In this document: in pieces, positions 15,001-29,735 of the stretch
Layout: every line of letters begins with the position of its first letter
Position numbering within the stretch: position 1 is the first letter of the stretch
Assembly (NCBI GenBank): GCA_037349105.1
Contig: JAYJMM010000066.1
Span: 1,178,001 to 1,242,000, forward strand
Origin: Limnomonas spitsbergensis
Lineage: Eukaryota > Chlorophyta > Chlorophyceae > Chlamydomonadales
Length of the DNA stretch: 64,000 nt
Direction of reading: 5' to 3'
Notes under the pieces: generated by a model
What the model was told of the DNA's origin: nothing
The model's input: the letters and a program-made list of their open reading frames with translations, nothing else
The model's database searches: none
Translations under genes and position numbers: made by a program

Positions 15001-16681
15001 GGCAAGCTCTGTAAGCTATTGGAGGCACGTTCTGTCAGTAAATGGATGCAAGATCTGTAAGTAATGGATACATGTTCTGCAATTATATTGGTGCAAGATA
15101 TGTGAGTTAATGGAAGCATGTTAAGTAAGTAAATGGAGGCAAGATCTGAAAGTAATGGATACATGTTATGCAATTAAATTGGGGCAATATCTGTAAGTTA
15201 TTGGAGGCAGGTTAAGTAAGTAAATGGAGGCAAGATCTGTAAGTAATGAAGGCATGATCTGTAAGCTAATAAGGGCAAATACTGTAAGTTAATGGAGGCA
15301 AGATATGTAAGTAAATGGAGGCTGGTTCATTAATTCAATGTAGGCAGTATATGTAAGTTAATGGAGGCATGTTCTGTCAGTAAATGGATGCATGATCTGT
15401 AAGTAATGGATGCAGGTTCTGCAATTAAATTGGGGCAAGATATGCAATATATTGGAGGCAAGTTTAGTACGTAAATGGAGGCAAGATCTGTAAGTAATGG
15501 ATACATGTTATGCAATTAAATTGGGGGAAGTTATGTAAGTTATTGGAGGCAGGTTAAGTAAGTAAATGGAGGCAAGATCTGTAAGTAATGGAGGCATGAT
15601 ATGTAAGATAATAAAGGCAAATACAGTAAGTTAATGGAGGCAAGATATGTAAGTAAATGGAGGTTGGTTCAGTAATTCAATGGAGACATGATCTGTAATT
15701 TAATGGAGGCATGTTCTGTCAGTAAATGGATGCATGATCTGAAAGTAATGGATACCGGTTATGCAATTAAATTGGGGCAAGATATGTAAGTTTTTGGAGG
15801 CAGGTTAAGTAAGTAAATGGAGGCAAGATCTGTAAGTAATGGAGGCCTGATATGTAAGATAATAAAGGCAAATACTGTAAGTTAATGGAGGCAAGATATG
15901 TAAGTAAATGGAGGATGGTTCAATAATGAAATGGAGGCAAGATCTGTAAGTTAATGGAGGCATGTTTTGTCAGTAAATGGATGCATGATCTGTAAGTAAT
16001 GGATACATGTTCTGCAATTACATTGGGGCAAGATATGTAATCTATTGGAGGCAAGTTTAGTAAGTAAATAGAGGCAAGATCTGTAAGTAATGGATACATG
16101 TTATGCAATTAAATTGGTGCAAGATATGTAAGTTAATGGAGGCATGTTAAGTAAGTAAATGGAGGCAAGATCTGTAAGTAATGGATACATGTTCTGCAAT
16201 TAAATTGGGGCAATATCTGTAAGTTAATGGAGACAAGTTAAGTAAGTAAATGGAGGCAAGATCTGTAAGTAATGGAGGCATGATATGTAAGCTAATAAAG
16301 GCAAATACTGTAAGTTAATGCAACCAAGATATGTAAGTAAATGGAGGCTGGTTCAGTAATTCAATGGAGACAGGATCTGTAATTCAATGGAGGCGTGTTC
16401 TGTCAGTAAATGGATGCAGGATCTGTAAGTAATGGATACCGGTTTTGCAATTAAATTGGGGCAATATCTGTAAGTTATTGGAGGCAGGTTAAGTAAGTAA
16501 ATGGATGCAAGATCTATAAGTAATGGAGGCATGATATGTAAGATAATAAAGGCAAATACTGTAAGTTAATGGAGGCAAGATATGTAAGTAAATGGAGGCT
16601 GGTTCAGTAATTCAATGGAGACATAATCTGTAAGTTAATGGAGGCATGTTCTATCACTAAATGGATGCAAGATCTGTAAGT
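3022..16681 (+). repeat. 6659-bp higher-order repeat, two tandem copies
   Basis: Positions 3022-8749 match 9681-15408 at a constant offset of 6659 bp with only scattered single-base differences. Rare markers are shared, for example AAGATATTTAAG at 3351 and 10010. After about 8750 the match continues at an offset of 7001 bp (8919 to 15920, 9601 to 16602), so the second copy has 342 bp more, exactly one 15-unit block. Copy 1 is about 3022-9680 and copy 2 about 9681-16681. Boundaries are good to a few monomers. Confidence 0.85.
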
Positions 16682-19472
16682 AATGGATACCGGTTATGCA
16701 ATTAAATTGGGGCAAGATATGTAATCTATTGGAGGCAAGTTTAGTAAGTAAATGGAGGCAAGATCTGTAAGTAATGGAGGCATGATATGTAAGATAATAA
16801 GGGCAAATACTGTAAGTTAATGGAGGCAAGATATGTAAGTAAATGGAGGCTGGTTCAGTAATTTAATGGAGACAGGATATGTAAGTTAATGGGGGCATGT
16901 TTTGTCAGTAAATGGATGCATGATCTGTAAGTAATGGATACATGTTCTGCAATTACATTGGGGCAAGATATGTAATCTATTGGAGGCAAGTTTAGTACGT
17001 AAATGGAGGCAAGATCTGTAAGTAATGGATACATGTTATGCAATTAAATTGGGGGAAGATATGTAAGTTATTGGAGGCAGGTTAAGTAAGTAAATGGAGG
17101 CAATATCTGTAAGTAATGGAGGCATGATATGTAAGATAATAAAGGCAAATACAGTACGTTAATGGAGGCAAGATATGTAAGTAAATGGAGGCTGGTTCAG
17201 TAATTCAATGGAGACATGATCTGTAATTTAATGGAGGCATGTTCTGTCAGTAAATGGATGCATGATCTGTAAGTAATGGATACCGGTTATGCAATTAAAT
17301 TGGGGCAATATCTGTAAGTTATTGGAGGCAGGTTAAGTAAGTAAATGGAGGCAAGATCTGTAAGTAATGAAGGCATGATCTGTACGCTAATAAGAGCAAA
17401 TACTGTAAGTTAATGGAGGCAAGATATGTAAGTAAATGGAGGCTGGTTCATTAATTCAATGTAGACAGTATATGTAAGTTAATGGAGGCATGTTCTGTCA
17501 GTAAATGGATGCATGATCTGTAAGTAATGGAAGCATGTTCTGCAATTAAATTGGGGCAAGATATGCAATATATTGGAGGCAAGTTAAGTACGTAAATGGA
17601 GGCAAGATTTGTAAGTAATGGATACATGTTATGCAATTAAATTGGGGGAAGTTATGTAAGTTATTGGAGGCAGGTTAAGTAAGTAAATGGAGGCAAGATC
17701 TGTAAGTAATGGAGGCATGATATGTAAGATAATAAAGGCAAATACAGTAAGTTAATGGAGGCAAGATATGTAAGTAAATGGAGGTTGGTTCAGTAATTCA
17801 ATGGAGACATGATCTGTAATTTAATGGGGGCATGTTCTGTCAGTAAATGGATGCATGATCTGTAAGTAATGGATACCGGTTATGCAATTAAATTGGGGCA
17901 AGATATGTAAGTTTTTGGAGGCAGGTTAAGTAAGTAAATGGAGGCAAGATCTGTAAGTAATGGAGGCCTGATATGTAAGATAATAAAGGCAAATACTGTA
18001 AGTTAATGGAGGCAAGATATGTAAGTAAATGGAGGATGGTTCAATAATGAAATGGAGGCAAGATCTGTAAGTTAATGGAGGCATGTTTTGTCAGTAAATG
18101 GATGCATGATCTGTAAGTAATGGATACATGTTCTGCAATTACATTGGGGCAAGATATGTAATCTATTGGAGGCATGTTCTGTCAGTAAATAGAGGCAAGA
18201 TCTGTAAGTAATGGATACATGTTCTGCAATTAAATTGGTGCAAGATATGTAAGTTAATGGAGGCATGTTAAGTAAGTAAATGGAGGCAAGATCGGTAAGT
18301 AATGGATACATGTTCTGCAATTAAATTGGGGCAATATCTGTAAGTTAATGGAGACAAGTTAAGTAAGTAAATGGAGGCAAGATCTGTAAGTAATGGAGGC
18401 ATGATATGTAAGCTAATAAAGGCAAATACTGTAAGTTAATGCAACCAAGATATGTAAGTAAATGGAGGCTGGTTCAGTAATTCAATGGAGACATGATCTG
18501 TAATTCAATGGAGGCGTGTTCTGTCAGTAAATGGATGCAGGATCTGTAAGTAATGGATACATGTTATGCAATTAAATTGGGGCAATATCTGTAAGTTATT
18601 GGAGGCAGGTTAAGTAAGTAAATGGATGCAAGATCTGTAGGTAATGGAGGCATGATATGTAAGATAATAAAGGCAAATACTGTAAGTTAATGGAGGCAAG
18701 ATATGTAAGTAAATGGAGGCTGGTTCAGTAATTCAATGGAGACATGATCTGTAATTTAATGGAGGCATGTTCTGTCAGTAAATGGAGGCAAGATCTGTAA
18801 GTAATGGATACATGTTCTGCAATTAAATTGGGGCAAGTTCTGTAAGTTAATGGAGACAAGTTAAGTAAGTAAATGGATACAGGTTATGCAATTAAATTGA
18901 GGCAAGATCTGTAAGCTATTGGAGGCATGTTCTGTCAGTAAATGGATGCATGATCTGTAAGTAATGGATACATGTTCTGCAATTAAATTGGTGCAAGATA
19001 TATAAGTTAATGGAAGCATGTTAAGTAAGTAAATGGAGGCAAGATCTGTAAGTAATGGATACATGTTCTGCAATTAAATTGGGGCAATATCTGTAAGTTA
19101 ATGGATACAAGTTAAGTAAGTAAATTGAGGCAAGATCTGTAAGTAATGGAGGCATGATATGTAAGCTAATAAGGGCAAATACTGTAAGTTAATGAAAACA
19201 AGATATGTAAGTAAATGGAGGCTGGTTCAGTAATTCAATGGAGACAGGATCTGTAATTCAATGGAGGCGTGTTCTGTCAGTAAATGGATGCAGGATCTGT
19301 AAGTAATGGATACCGGTTATGCAATTAAATTGGGGCAAGATCTGTAAGTTATTGGAGGCAGGTTAAGTAAGTAAATGGAGGCAAGATCTGTAAGTAATGG
19401 AGGCATGATATGTAAGATAATAAAGGCAAATACTGTAAGTTAATGGAGGCAAGATATATAAGTAAATGGAGG

Positions 19473-22400
19473 CTGGTTCAGTAATTCAATGGAGACAGTA
19501 TATGTAAGTTGATGGAGGCATGTTCTGTCAGTAAATGGATGCATGATATGTAAGTAATGGATACCGGTTATGCAATTAAATTGGGGCAAGATATGTAATC
19601 TATTGGAGGCAAGTTTAGTAAGTAAATGGAGGCAAGATCTGTAAGTAATGGAGGCATGATATGTAAGATAATAAAGGCAAATACTTTAAGTTAATGGAGG
19701 CAAGATATGTAAGTAAATGAAGGCTGGTTCAATAATTAAATGGAGGCAAGATCTGTAAGTAATGGATACATGTTCTGCAATTAAATTGGGGCAAGTTCTG
19801 TAAGTTAATGGAGACAAGTTAAATAAGTAAATGGATACAGGTTATGCAATTAAATTGAGGCAAGATCTGTAAGCTATTGGAGGCATGTTCTGTCAGTAAA
19901 TGGATGCAGGATCTGTAAGTAATGGATACATGTTCTGCAATTATATTGGTGCAAGATATGTGAGTTAATGGAAGCATGTTAAGTAAGTAAATGGAGGCAA
20001 GATCTGAAAGTAATGGATACATGTTATGCAATTAAATTGGGGCAATATCTGTAAGTTATTGGAGGCAGGTTAAGTAAGTAAATGGAGGCAAGATCTGTAA
20101 GTAATGAAGGCATGATCTGTAAGCTAATAAGGGCAAATACTGTAAGTTAATGGAGGCAAGATATGTAAGTAAATGGAGGCTGGTTCATTAATTCAATGTA
20201 GACAGTATATGTAAGTTAATGGAGGCATGTTCTGTCAGTAAATGGATGCATGATCTGTAAGTAATGGATGCAGGTTCTGCAATTAAATTGGGGCAAGATA
20301 TGCAATATATTGGAGGCAAGTTTAGTACGTAAATGGAGGCAAGATCTGTAAGTAATGGATACATGTTATGCAATTAAATTGGGGGAAGTTATGTAAGTTA
20401 TTGGAGGCAGGTTAAGTAAGTAAATGGAGGCAATATCTGTAAGTAATGGAGGCATGATATGTAAGATAATAAAGGCAAATACAGTAAGTTAATGGAGGCA
20501 AGATATGTAAGTAAATGGAGGTTGGTTCAGTAATTCAATGGAGACATGATCTGTAATTTAATGGAGGCATGTTCTGTCAGTAAATGGATGCATGATCTGT
20601 AAGTAATGGATACCGGTTATGCAATTAAATTGGGGCAAGATATGTAAGTTTTTGGAGGCAGGTTAAGTAAGTAAATGGAGGCAAGATCTGTAAGTAATGG
20701 AGGCCTGATATGTAAGATAATAAAGGCAAATACTGTAAGTTAATGGAGGCAAGATATGTAAGTAAATGGAGGATGGTTCAATAATGAAATGGAGGCAAGA
20801 TCTGTAAGTTAATGGAGGCATGTTTTGTCAGTAAATGGATGCATGATCTGTAAGTAATGGATACATGTTCTGCAGTTACATTGGGGCAAGATATGTAATC
20901 TATTGGAGGCAAGTTTAGTAAGTAAATAGAGGCAAGATCTGTAAGTAATGGATACATGTTATGCAATTAAATTGGTGCAAGATATGTAAGTTAATGGAGG
21001 CATGTTAAGTAAGTAAATGGAGGCAAGATCTGTAAGTAATGGATACATGTTATGCAATTAAATTGGGGCAATATCTGTAAGTTAATGGAGACAAGTTAAT
21101 TAAGTAAATGGAGGCAAGATCTGTAAGTAATGGAGGCATGATATGTAAGCTAATAAAGGCAAATACTGTAAGTTAATGCAACCAAGATATGTAAGTAAAT
21201 GGAGGCTGGTTCAGTAATTCAATGGAGACAGGATCTGTAATTCAATGGAGGCGTGTTCTGTCAGTAAATGGATGCAGGATCTGTAAGTAATGGATACCGG
21301 TTTTGCAATTAAATTGGGGCAATATCTGTAAGTTATTGGAGGCAGGTTAAGTAAGTAAATGGATGCAAGATCTATAAGTAATGGAGGCATGATATGTAAG
21401 ATAATAAAGGCAAATACTGTAAGTTAATGGAGGCAAGATATGTAAGTAAATGGAGGCTGGTTCAGTAATTCAATGGAGACATAATCTGTAAGTTAATGGA
21501 GGCATGTTCTATCACTAAATGGATGCAAGATCTGTAAGTAATGGATACCGGTTATGCAATTAAATTGGGGCAAGATATGTAATCTATTGGAGGCAAGTTT
21601 AGTCAGTAAATGGAGGCAAGATCTGTAAGTAATGGAGGCATGATATGTAAGATAATAAGGGCAAATACTGTAAGTTAATGGAGGCAAGATATGTAAGTAA
21701 ATGGAGGCTGGTTCAGTAATTTAATGGAGACACGATATGTAAGTTAATGGAGGCATGTTTTGTCAGTAAATGGATGCATGATCTGTAAGTAATGGATACA
21801 TGTTCTGCAATTACATTGGGGCAAGATATGTAATCTATTGGAGGCAAGTTTAGTACGTAAATGGAGGCAAGATCTGTAAGTAATGGTTACATGTTATGCA
21901 ATTAAATTGGGGGAAGATATGTAAGTTATTGGAGGCAGGTTAAGTAAGTAAATGGAGGCAAGATCTGTAAGTAATGGAGGCATGATATGTAAGATAATAA
22001 AGGCAAATACAGTACGTTAATGGAGGCAAGATATGTAAGTAAATGGAGGCTGGTTCAGTAATTCAATGGAGACATGATCTGTAATTTAATGGAGGCATGT
22101 TCTGTCAGTAAATGGATGCATGATCTGTAAGTAATGGATACCGGTTATGCAATTAAATTGGGGCAATATCTGTAAGTTATTGGAGGCATGTTAAGTAAGT
22201 AAATGGAGGCAAGATCTGTAAGTAATGAAGGCATGATCTGTACGCTAATAAGGGCAAATACTGTAAGTTAATGGAGGCAAGATATGTAAGTAAATGGAGG
22301 CTGGTTCATTAATTCAATGTAGACAGTATATGTAAGTTAATGGAGGCATGTTCTGTCAGTAAATGGATGCATGATCTGTAAGTAATGGAAGCAGGTTCTG

Positions 22401-25400
22401 CAATTAAATTGGGGCAAGATATGCAATATATTGGAGGCAAGTTAAGTACGTAAATGGAGGCAAGATTTGTAAGTAATGGATACATGTTATGCAATTAAAT
22501 TGGGGGAAGTTATGTAAGTTATTGGAGGCAGGTTAAGTAAGTAAATGGAGGCAAGATCTGTAAGTAATGGAGGCATGATATGTAAGATAATAAAGGCAAA
22601 TACAGTAAGTTAATGGAGGCAAGATATGTAAGTAAATGGAGGTTGGTTCAGTAATTCAATGGAGACATGATCTGTAATTTAATGGAGGCATGTTCTGTCA
22701 GTAAATGGATGCATGATCTGTAAGTAATGGATACCGGTTATGCAATTAAATTGGGGCAAGATATGTAAGTTTTTGGAGGCATGTTAAGTAAGTAAATGGA
22801 GGCAAGATCTGTAAGTAATGGAGGCCTGATATGTAAGATAATAAAGGCAAATACTGTAAGTTAATGGAGGCAAGATATGTAAGTAAATGGAGGCTGGTTC
22901 AGTAATTCAATGGAGACAGTATATGTAAGTTGATGGAGGCATGTTCTGTCAGTAAATGGATGCATGATATGTAAGTAATGGATACCGGTTATGCAATTAA
23001 ATTGGGGCAAGATATGTAATCTATTGGAGGCAAGTTTAGTAAGTAAATGGAGGCAAGATCTGTAAGTAATGGAGGCATGATATGTAAGATAATAAAGGCA
23101 AATACTTTAAGTTAATGGAGGCAAGATATGTAAGTAAATGAAGGCTGGTTCAATAATTAAATGGAGGCAAGATCTGTAAGTAATGGATACATGTTCTGCA
23201 ATTAAATTGGGGCAAGTTCTGTAAGTTAATGGAGACAAGTTAAATAAGTAAATGGATACAGGTTATGCAATTAAATTGAGGCAAGATCTGTAAGCTATTG
23301 GAGGCATGTTCTGTCAGTAAATGGATGCAGGATCTGTAAGTAATGGATACATGTTCTGCAATTATATTGGTGCAAGATATGTGAGTTAATGGAAGCATGT
23401 TAAGTAAGTAAATGGAGGCAAGATCTGAAAGTAATGGATACATGTTATGCAATTAAATTGGGGCAATATCTGTAAGTTATTGGAGGCAGGTTAAGTAAGT
23501 AAATGGAGGCAAGATCTGTAAGTAATGAAGGCATGATCTGTAAGCTAATAAGGGCAAATACTGTAAGTTAATGGAGGCAAGATATGTAAGTAAATGGAGG
23601 CTGGTTCATTAATTCAATGTAGACAGTATATGTAAGTTAATGGAGGCATGTTCTGTCAGTAAATGGATGCATGATCTGTAAGTAATGGATGCAGGTTCTG
23701 CAATTAAATTGGGGCAAGATATGCAATATATTGGAGGCAAGTTCAGTACGTAAATGGAGGCAAGATCTGTAAGTAATGGATACATGTTATGCAATTAAAT
23801 TGGGGGAAGTTATGTAAGTTATTGGAGGCAGGTTAAGTAAGTAAATGGAGGCAATATCTGTAAGTAATGGAGGCATGATATGTAAGATAATAAAGGCAAA
23901 TACAGTAAGTTAATGGAGGCAAGATATGTAAGTAAATGGAGGTTGGTTCAGTAATTCAATGGAGACATGATCTGTAATTTAATGGAGGCATGTTCTGTCA
24001 GTAAATGGATGCATGATCTGTAAGTAATGGATACCGGTTATGCAATTAAATTGGGGCAAGATATGTAAGTTTTTGGAGGCAGGTTAAGTAAGTAAATGGA
24101 GGCAAGATCTGTAAGTAATGGAGGCCTGATATGTAAGATAATAAAGGCAAATACTGTAAGTTAATGGAGGCAAGATATGTAAGTAAATGGAGGATGGTTC
24201 AATAATGAAATGGAGGCAAGATCTGTAAGTTAATGGAGGCATGTTTTGTCAGTAAATGGATGCATGATCTGTAAGTAATGGATACATGTTCTGCAGTTAC
24301 ATTGGGGCAAGATATGTAATCTATTGGAGGCAAGTTTAGTAAGTAAATAGAGGCAAGATCTGTAAGTAATGGATACATGTTATGCAATTAAATTGGTGCA
24401 AGATATGTAAGTTAATGGAGGCATGTTAAGTAAGTAAATGGAGGCAAGATCTGTAAGTAATGGATACATGTTATGCAATTAAATTGGGGCAATATCTGTA
24501 AGTTAATGGAGACAAGTTAATTAAGTAAATGGAGGCAAGATCTGTAAGTAATGGAGGCATGATATGTAAGCTAATAAAGGCAAATACTGTAAGTTAATGC
24601 AACCAAGATATGTAAGTAAATGGAGGCTGGTTCAGTAATTCAATGGAGACAGGATCTGTAATTCAATGGAGGCGTGTTCTGTCAGTAAATGGATGCAGGA
24701 TCTGTAAGTAATGGATACCGGTTTTGCAATTAAATTGGGGCAATATCTGTAAGTTATTGGAGGCAGGTTAAGTAAGTAAATGGATGCAAGATCTATAAGT
24801 AATGGAGGCATGATATGTAAGATAATAAAGGCAAATACTGTAAGTTAATGGAGGCAAGATATGTAAGTAAATGGAGGCTGGTTCAGTAATTCAATGGAGA
24901 CATAATCTGTAAGTTAATGGAGGCATGTTCTATCACTAAATGGATGCAAGATCTGTAAGTAATGGATACCGGTTATGCAATTAAATTGGGGCAAGATATG
25001 TAATCTATTGGAGGCAAGTTTAGTAAGTAAATGGAGGCAAGATCTGTAAGTAATGGAGGCATGATATGTAAGATAATAAGGGCAAATACTGTAAGTTAAT
25101 GGAGGCAAGATATGTAAGTAAATGGAGGCTGGTTCAGTAATTTAATGGAGACACGATATGTAAGTTAATGGAGGCATGTTTTGTCAGTAAATGGATGCAT
25201 GATCTGTAAGTAATGGATACATGTTCTGCAATTACATTGGGGCAAGATATGTAATCTATTGGAGGCAAGTTTAGTACGTAAATGGAGGCAAGATCTGTAA
25301 GTAATGGTTACATGTTATGCAATTAAATTGGGGGAAGATATGTAAGTTATTGGAGGCAGGTTAAGTAAGTAAATGGAGGCAAGATCTGTAAGTAATGGAG

Positions 25401-28400
25401 GCATGATATGTAAGATAATAAAGGCAAATACAGTACGTTAATGGAGGCAAGATATGTAAGTAAATGGAGGCTGGTTCAGTAATTCAATGGAGACATGATC
25501 TGTAATTTAATGGAGGCATGTTCTGTCAGTAAATGGATGCATGATCTGTAAGTAATGGATACCGGTTATGCAATTAAATTGGGGCAATATCTGTAAGTTA
25601 TTGGAGGCAGGTTAAGTAAGTAAATGGAGGCAAGATCTGTAAGTAATGAAGGCATGATCTGTACGCTAATAAGGGCAAATACTGTAAGTTAATGGAGGCA
25701 AGATATGTAAGTAAATGGAGGCTGGTTCATTAATTCAATGTAGACAGTATATGTAAGTTAATGGAGGCATGTTCTGTCAGTAAATGGATGCATGATCTGT
25801 AAGTAATGGAAGCAGGTTCTGCAATTAAATTGGGGCAAGATATGCAATATATTGGAGGCAAGTTAAGTACGTAAATGGAGGCAAGATTTGTAAGTAATGG
25901 ATACATGTTATGCAATTAAATTGGGGGAAGTTATGTAAGTTATTGGAGGCAGGTTAAGTAAGTAAATGGAGGCAAGATCTGTAAGTAATGGAGGCATGAT
26001 ATGTAAGATAATAAAGGCAAATACAGTAAGTTAATGGAGGCAAGATATGTAAGTAAATGGAGGTTGGTTCAGTAATTCAATGGAGACATGATCTGTAATT
26101 TAATGGAGGCATGTTCTGTCAGTAAATGGATGCATGATCTGTAAGTAATGGATACCGGTTATGCAATTAAATTGGGGCAAGATATGTAAGTTTTTGGAGG
26201 CATGTTAAGTAAGTAAATGGAGGCAAGATCTGTAAGTAATGGAGGCCTGATATGTAAGATAATAAAGGCAAATACTGTAAGTTAATGGAGGCAAGATATG
26301 TAAGTAAATGGAGGCTGGTTCAGTAATTCAATGGAGACAGTATATGTAAGTTGATGGAGGCATGTTCTGTCAGTAAATGGATGCATGATATGTAAGTAAT
26401 GGATACCGGTTATGCAATTAAATTGGGGCAAGATATGTAATCTATTGGAGGCAAGTTTAGTAAGTAAATGGAGGCAAGATCTGTAAGTAATGGAGGCATG
26501 ATATGTAAGATAATAAAGGCAAATACTTTAAGTTAATGGAGGCAAGATATGTAAGTAAATGAAGGCTGGTTCAATAATTAAATGGAGGCAAGATCTGTAA
26601 GTAATGGATACATGTTCTGCAATTAAATTGGGGCAAGTTCTGTAAGTTAATGGAGACAAGTTAAATAAGTAAATGGATACAGGTTATGCAATTAAATTGA
26701 GGCAAGATCTGTAAGCTATTGGAGGCATGTTCTGTCAGTAAATGGATGCAGGATCTGTAAGTAATGGATACATGTTCTGCAATTATATTGGTGCAAGATA
26801 TGTGAGTTAATGGAAGCATGTTAAGTAAGTAAATGGAGGCAAGATCTGAAAGTAATGGATACATGTTATGCAATTAAATTGGGGCAATATCTGTAAGTTA
26901 TTGGAGGCAGGTTAAGTAAGTAAATGGAGGCAAGATCTGTAAGTAATGAAGGCATGATCTGTAAGCTAATAAGGGCAAATACTGTAAGTTAATGGAGGCA
27001 AGATATGTAAGTAAATGGAGGCTGGTTCATTAATTCAATGTAGACAGTATATGTAAGTTAATGGAGGCATGTTCTGTCAGTAAATGGATGCATGATCTGT
27101 AAGTAATGGATGCAGGTTCTGCAATTAAATTGGGGCAAGATATGCAATATATTGGAGGCAAGTTTAGTACGTAAATGGAGGCAAGATCTGTAAGTAATGG
27201 ATACATGTTATGCAATTAAATTGGGGGAAGTTATGTAAGTTATTGGAGGCAGGTTAAGTAAGTAAATGGAGGCAATATCTGTAAGTAATGGAGGCATGAT
27301 ATGTAAGATAATAAAGGCAAATACAGTAAGTTAATGGAGGCAAGATATGTAAGTAAATGGAGGTTGGTTCAGTAATTCAATGGAGACATGATCTGTAATT
27401 TAATGGAGGCATGTTCTGTCAGTAAATGGATGCATGATCTGTAAGTAATGGATACCGGTTATGCAATTAAATTGGGGCAAGATATGTAAGTTTTTGGAGG
27501 CAGGTTAAGTAAGTAAATGGAGGCAAGATCTGTAAGTAATGGAGGCCTGATATGTAAGATAATAAAGGCAAATACTGTAAGTTAATGGAGGCAAGATATG
27601 TAAGTAAATGGAGGATGGTTCAATAATGAAATGGAGGCAAGATCTGTAAGTTAATGGAGGCATGTTTTGTCAGTAAATGGATGCATGATCTGTAAGTAAT
27701 GGATACATGTTCTGCAGTTACATTGGGGCAAGATATGTAATCTATTGGAGGCAAGTTTAGTAAGTAAATAGAGGCAAGATCTGTAAGTAATGGATACATG
27801 TTATGCAATTAAATTGGTGCAAGATATGTAAGTTAATGGAGGCATGTTAAGTAAGTAAATGGAGGCAAGATCTGTAAGTAATGGATACATGTTATGCAAT
27901 TAAATTGGGGCAATATCTGTAAGTTAATGGAGACAAGTTAATTAAGTAAATGGAGGCAAGATCTGTAAGTAATGGAGGCATGATATGTAAGCTAATAAAG
28001 GCAAATACTGTAAGTTAATGCAACCAAGATATGTAAGTAAATGGAGGCTGGTTCAGTAATTCAATGGAGACAGGATCTGTAATTCAATGGAGGCGTGTTC
28101 TGTCAGTAAATGGATGCAGGATCTGTAAGTAATGGATACCGGTTTTGCAATTAAATTGGGGCAATATCTGTAAGTTATTGGAGGCAGGTTAAGTAAGTAA
28201 ATGGATGCAAGATCTATAAGTAATGGAGGCATGATATGTAAGATAATAAAGGCAAATACTGTAAGTTAATGGAGGCAAGATATGTAAGTAAATGGAGGCT
28301 GGTTCAGTAATTCAATGGAGACATAATCTGTAAGTTAATGGAGGCATGTTCTATCACTAAATGGATGCAAGATCTGTAAGTAATGGATACCGGTTATGCA

Positions 28401-29735
28401 ATTAAATTGGGGCAAGATATGTAATCTATTGGAGGCAAGTTTAGTAAGTAAATGGAGGCAAGATCTGTAAGTAATGGAGGCATGATATGTAAGATAATAA
28501 GGGCAAATACTGTAAGTTAATGGAGGCAAGATATGTAAGTAAATGGAGGCTGGTTCAGTAATTTAATGGAGACACGATATGTAAGTTAATGGAGGCATGT
28601 TTTGTCAGTAAATGGATGCATGATCTGTAAGTAATGGATACATGTTCTGCAATTACATTGGGGCAAGATATGTAATCTATTGGAGGCAAGTTTAGTACGT
28701 AAATGGAGGCAAGATCTGTAAGTAATGGTTACATGTTATGCAATTAAATTGGGGGAAGATATGTAAGTTATTGGAGGCAGGTTAAGTAAGTAAATGGAGG
28801 CAAGATCTGTAAGTAATGGAGGCATGATATGTAAGATAATAAAGGCAAATACAGTACGTTAATGGAGGCAAGATATGTAAGTAAATGGAGGCTGGTTCAG
28901 TAATTCAATGGAGACATGATCTGTAATTTAATGGAGGCATGTTCTGTCAGTAAATGGATGCATGATCTGTAAGTAATGGATACCGGTTATGCAATTAAAT
29001 TGGGGCAATATCTGTAAGTTATTGGAGGCAGGTTAAGTAAGTAAATGGAGGCAAGATCTGTAAGTAATGAAGGCATGATCTGTACGCTAATAAGGGCAAA
29101 TACTGTAAGTTAATGGAGGCAAGATATGTAAGTAAATGGAGGCTGGTTCATTAATTCAATGTAGACAGTATATGTAAGTTAATGGAGGCATGTTCTGTCA
29201 GTAAATGGATGCATGATCTGTAAGTAATGGAAGCAGGTTCTGCAATTAAATTGGGGCAAGATATGCAATATATTGGAGGCAAGTTAAGTACGTAAATGGA
29301 GGCAAGATTTGTAAGTAATGGATACATGTTATGCAATTAAATTGGGGGAAGTTATGTAAGTTATTGGAGGCAGGTTAAGTAAGTAAATGGAGGCAAGATC
29401 TGTAAGTAATGGAGGCATGATATGTAAGATAATAAAGGCAAATACAGTAAGTTAATGGAGGCAAGATATGTAAGTAAATGGAGGTTGGTTCAGTAATTCA
29501 ATGGAGACATGATCTGTAATTTAATGGAGGCATGTTCTGTCAGTAAATGGATGCATGATCTGTAAGTAATGGATACCGGTTATGCAATTAAATTGGGGCA
29601 AGATATGTAAGTTTTTGGAGGCATGTTAAGTAAGTAAATGGAGGCAAGATCTGTAAGTAATGGAGGCCTGATATGTAAGATAATAAAGGCAAATACTGTA
29701 AGTTAATGGAGGCAAGATATGTAAGTAAATGGAGG
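19473..29735 (+). repeat. 3421-bp higher-order repeat, three tandem copies
   Basis: Diagnostic variants recur at an exact 3421-bp offset: 19819, 23240, 26661; 20188, 23609, 27030; 21493, 24914, 28335; 22309, 25730, 29151. The three copies (about 19473-22893, 22894-26314, 26315-29735) are nearly identical, with only occasional substitutions (for example AGTTTAGTACG at 20321 against AGTTCAGTACG in the next copy). The match breaks on the left where AAGATATATAAG replaces AAGATATGTAAG, and on the right at the GGAGGATGG variant near 29735. 3421 bp is 150 monomers of 22.8 bp. Confidence 0.9.
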
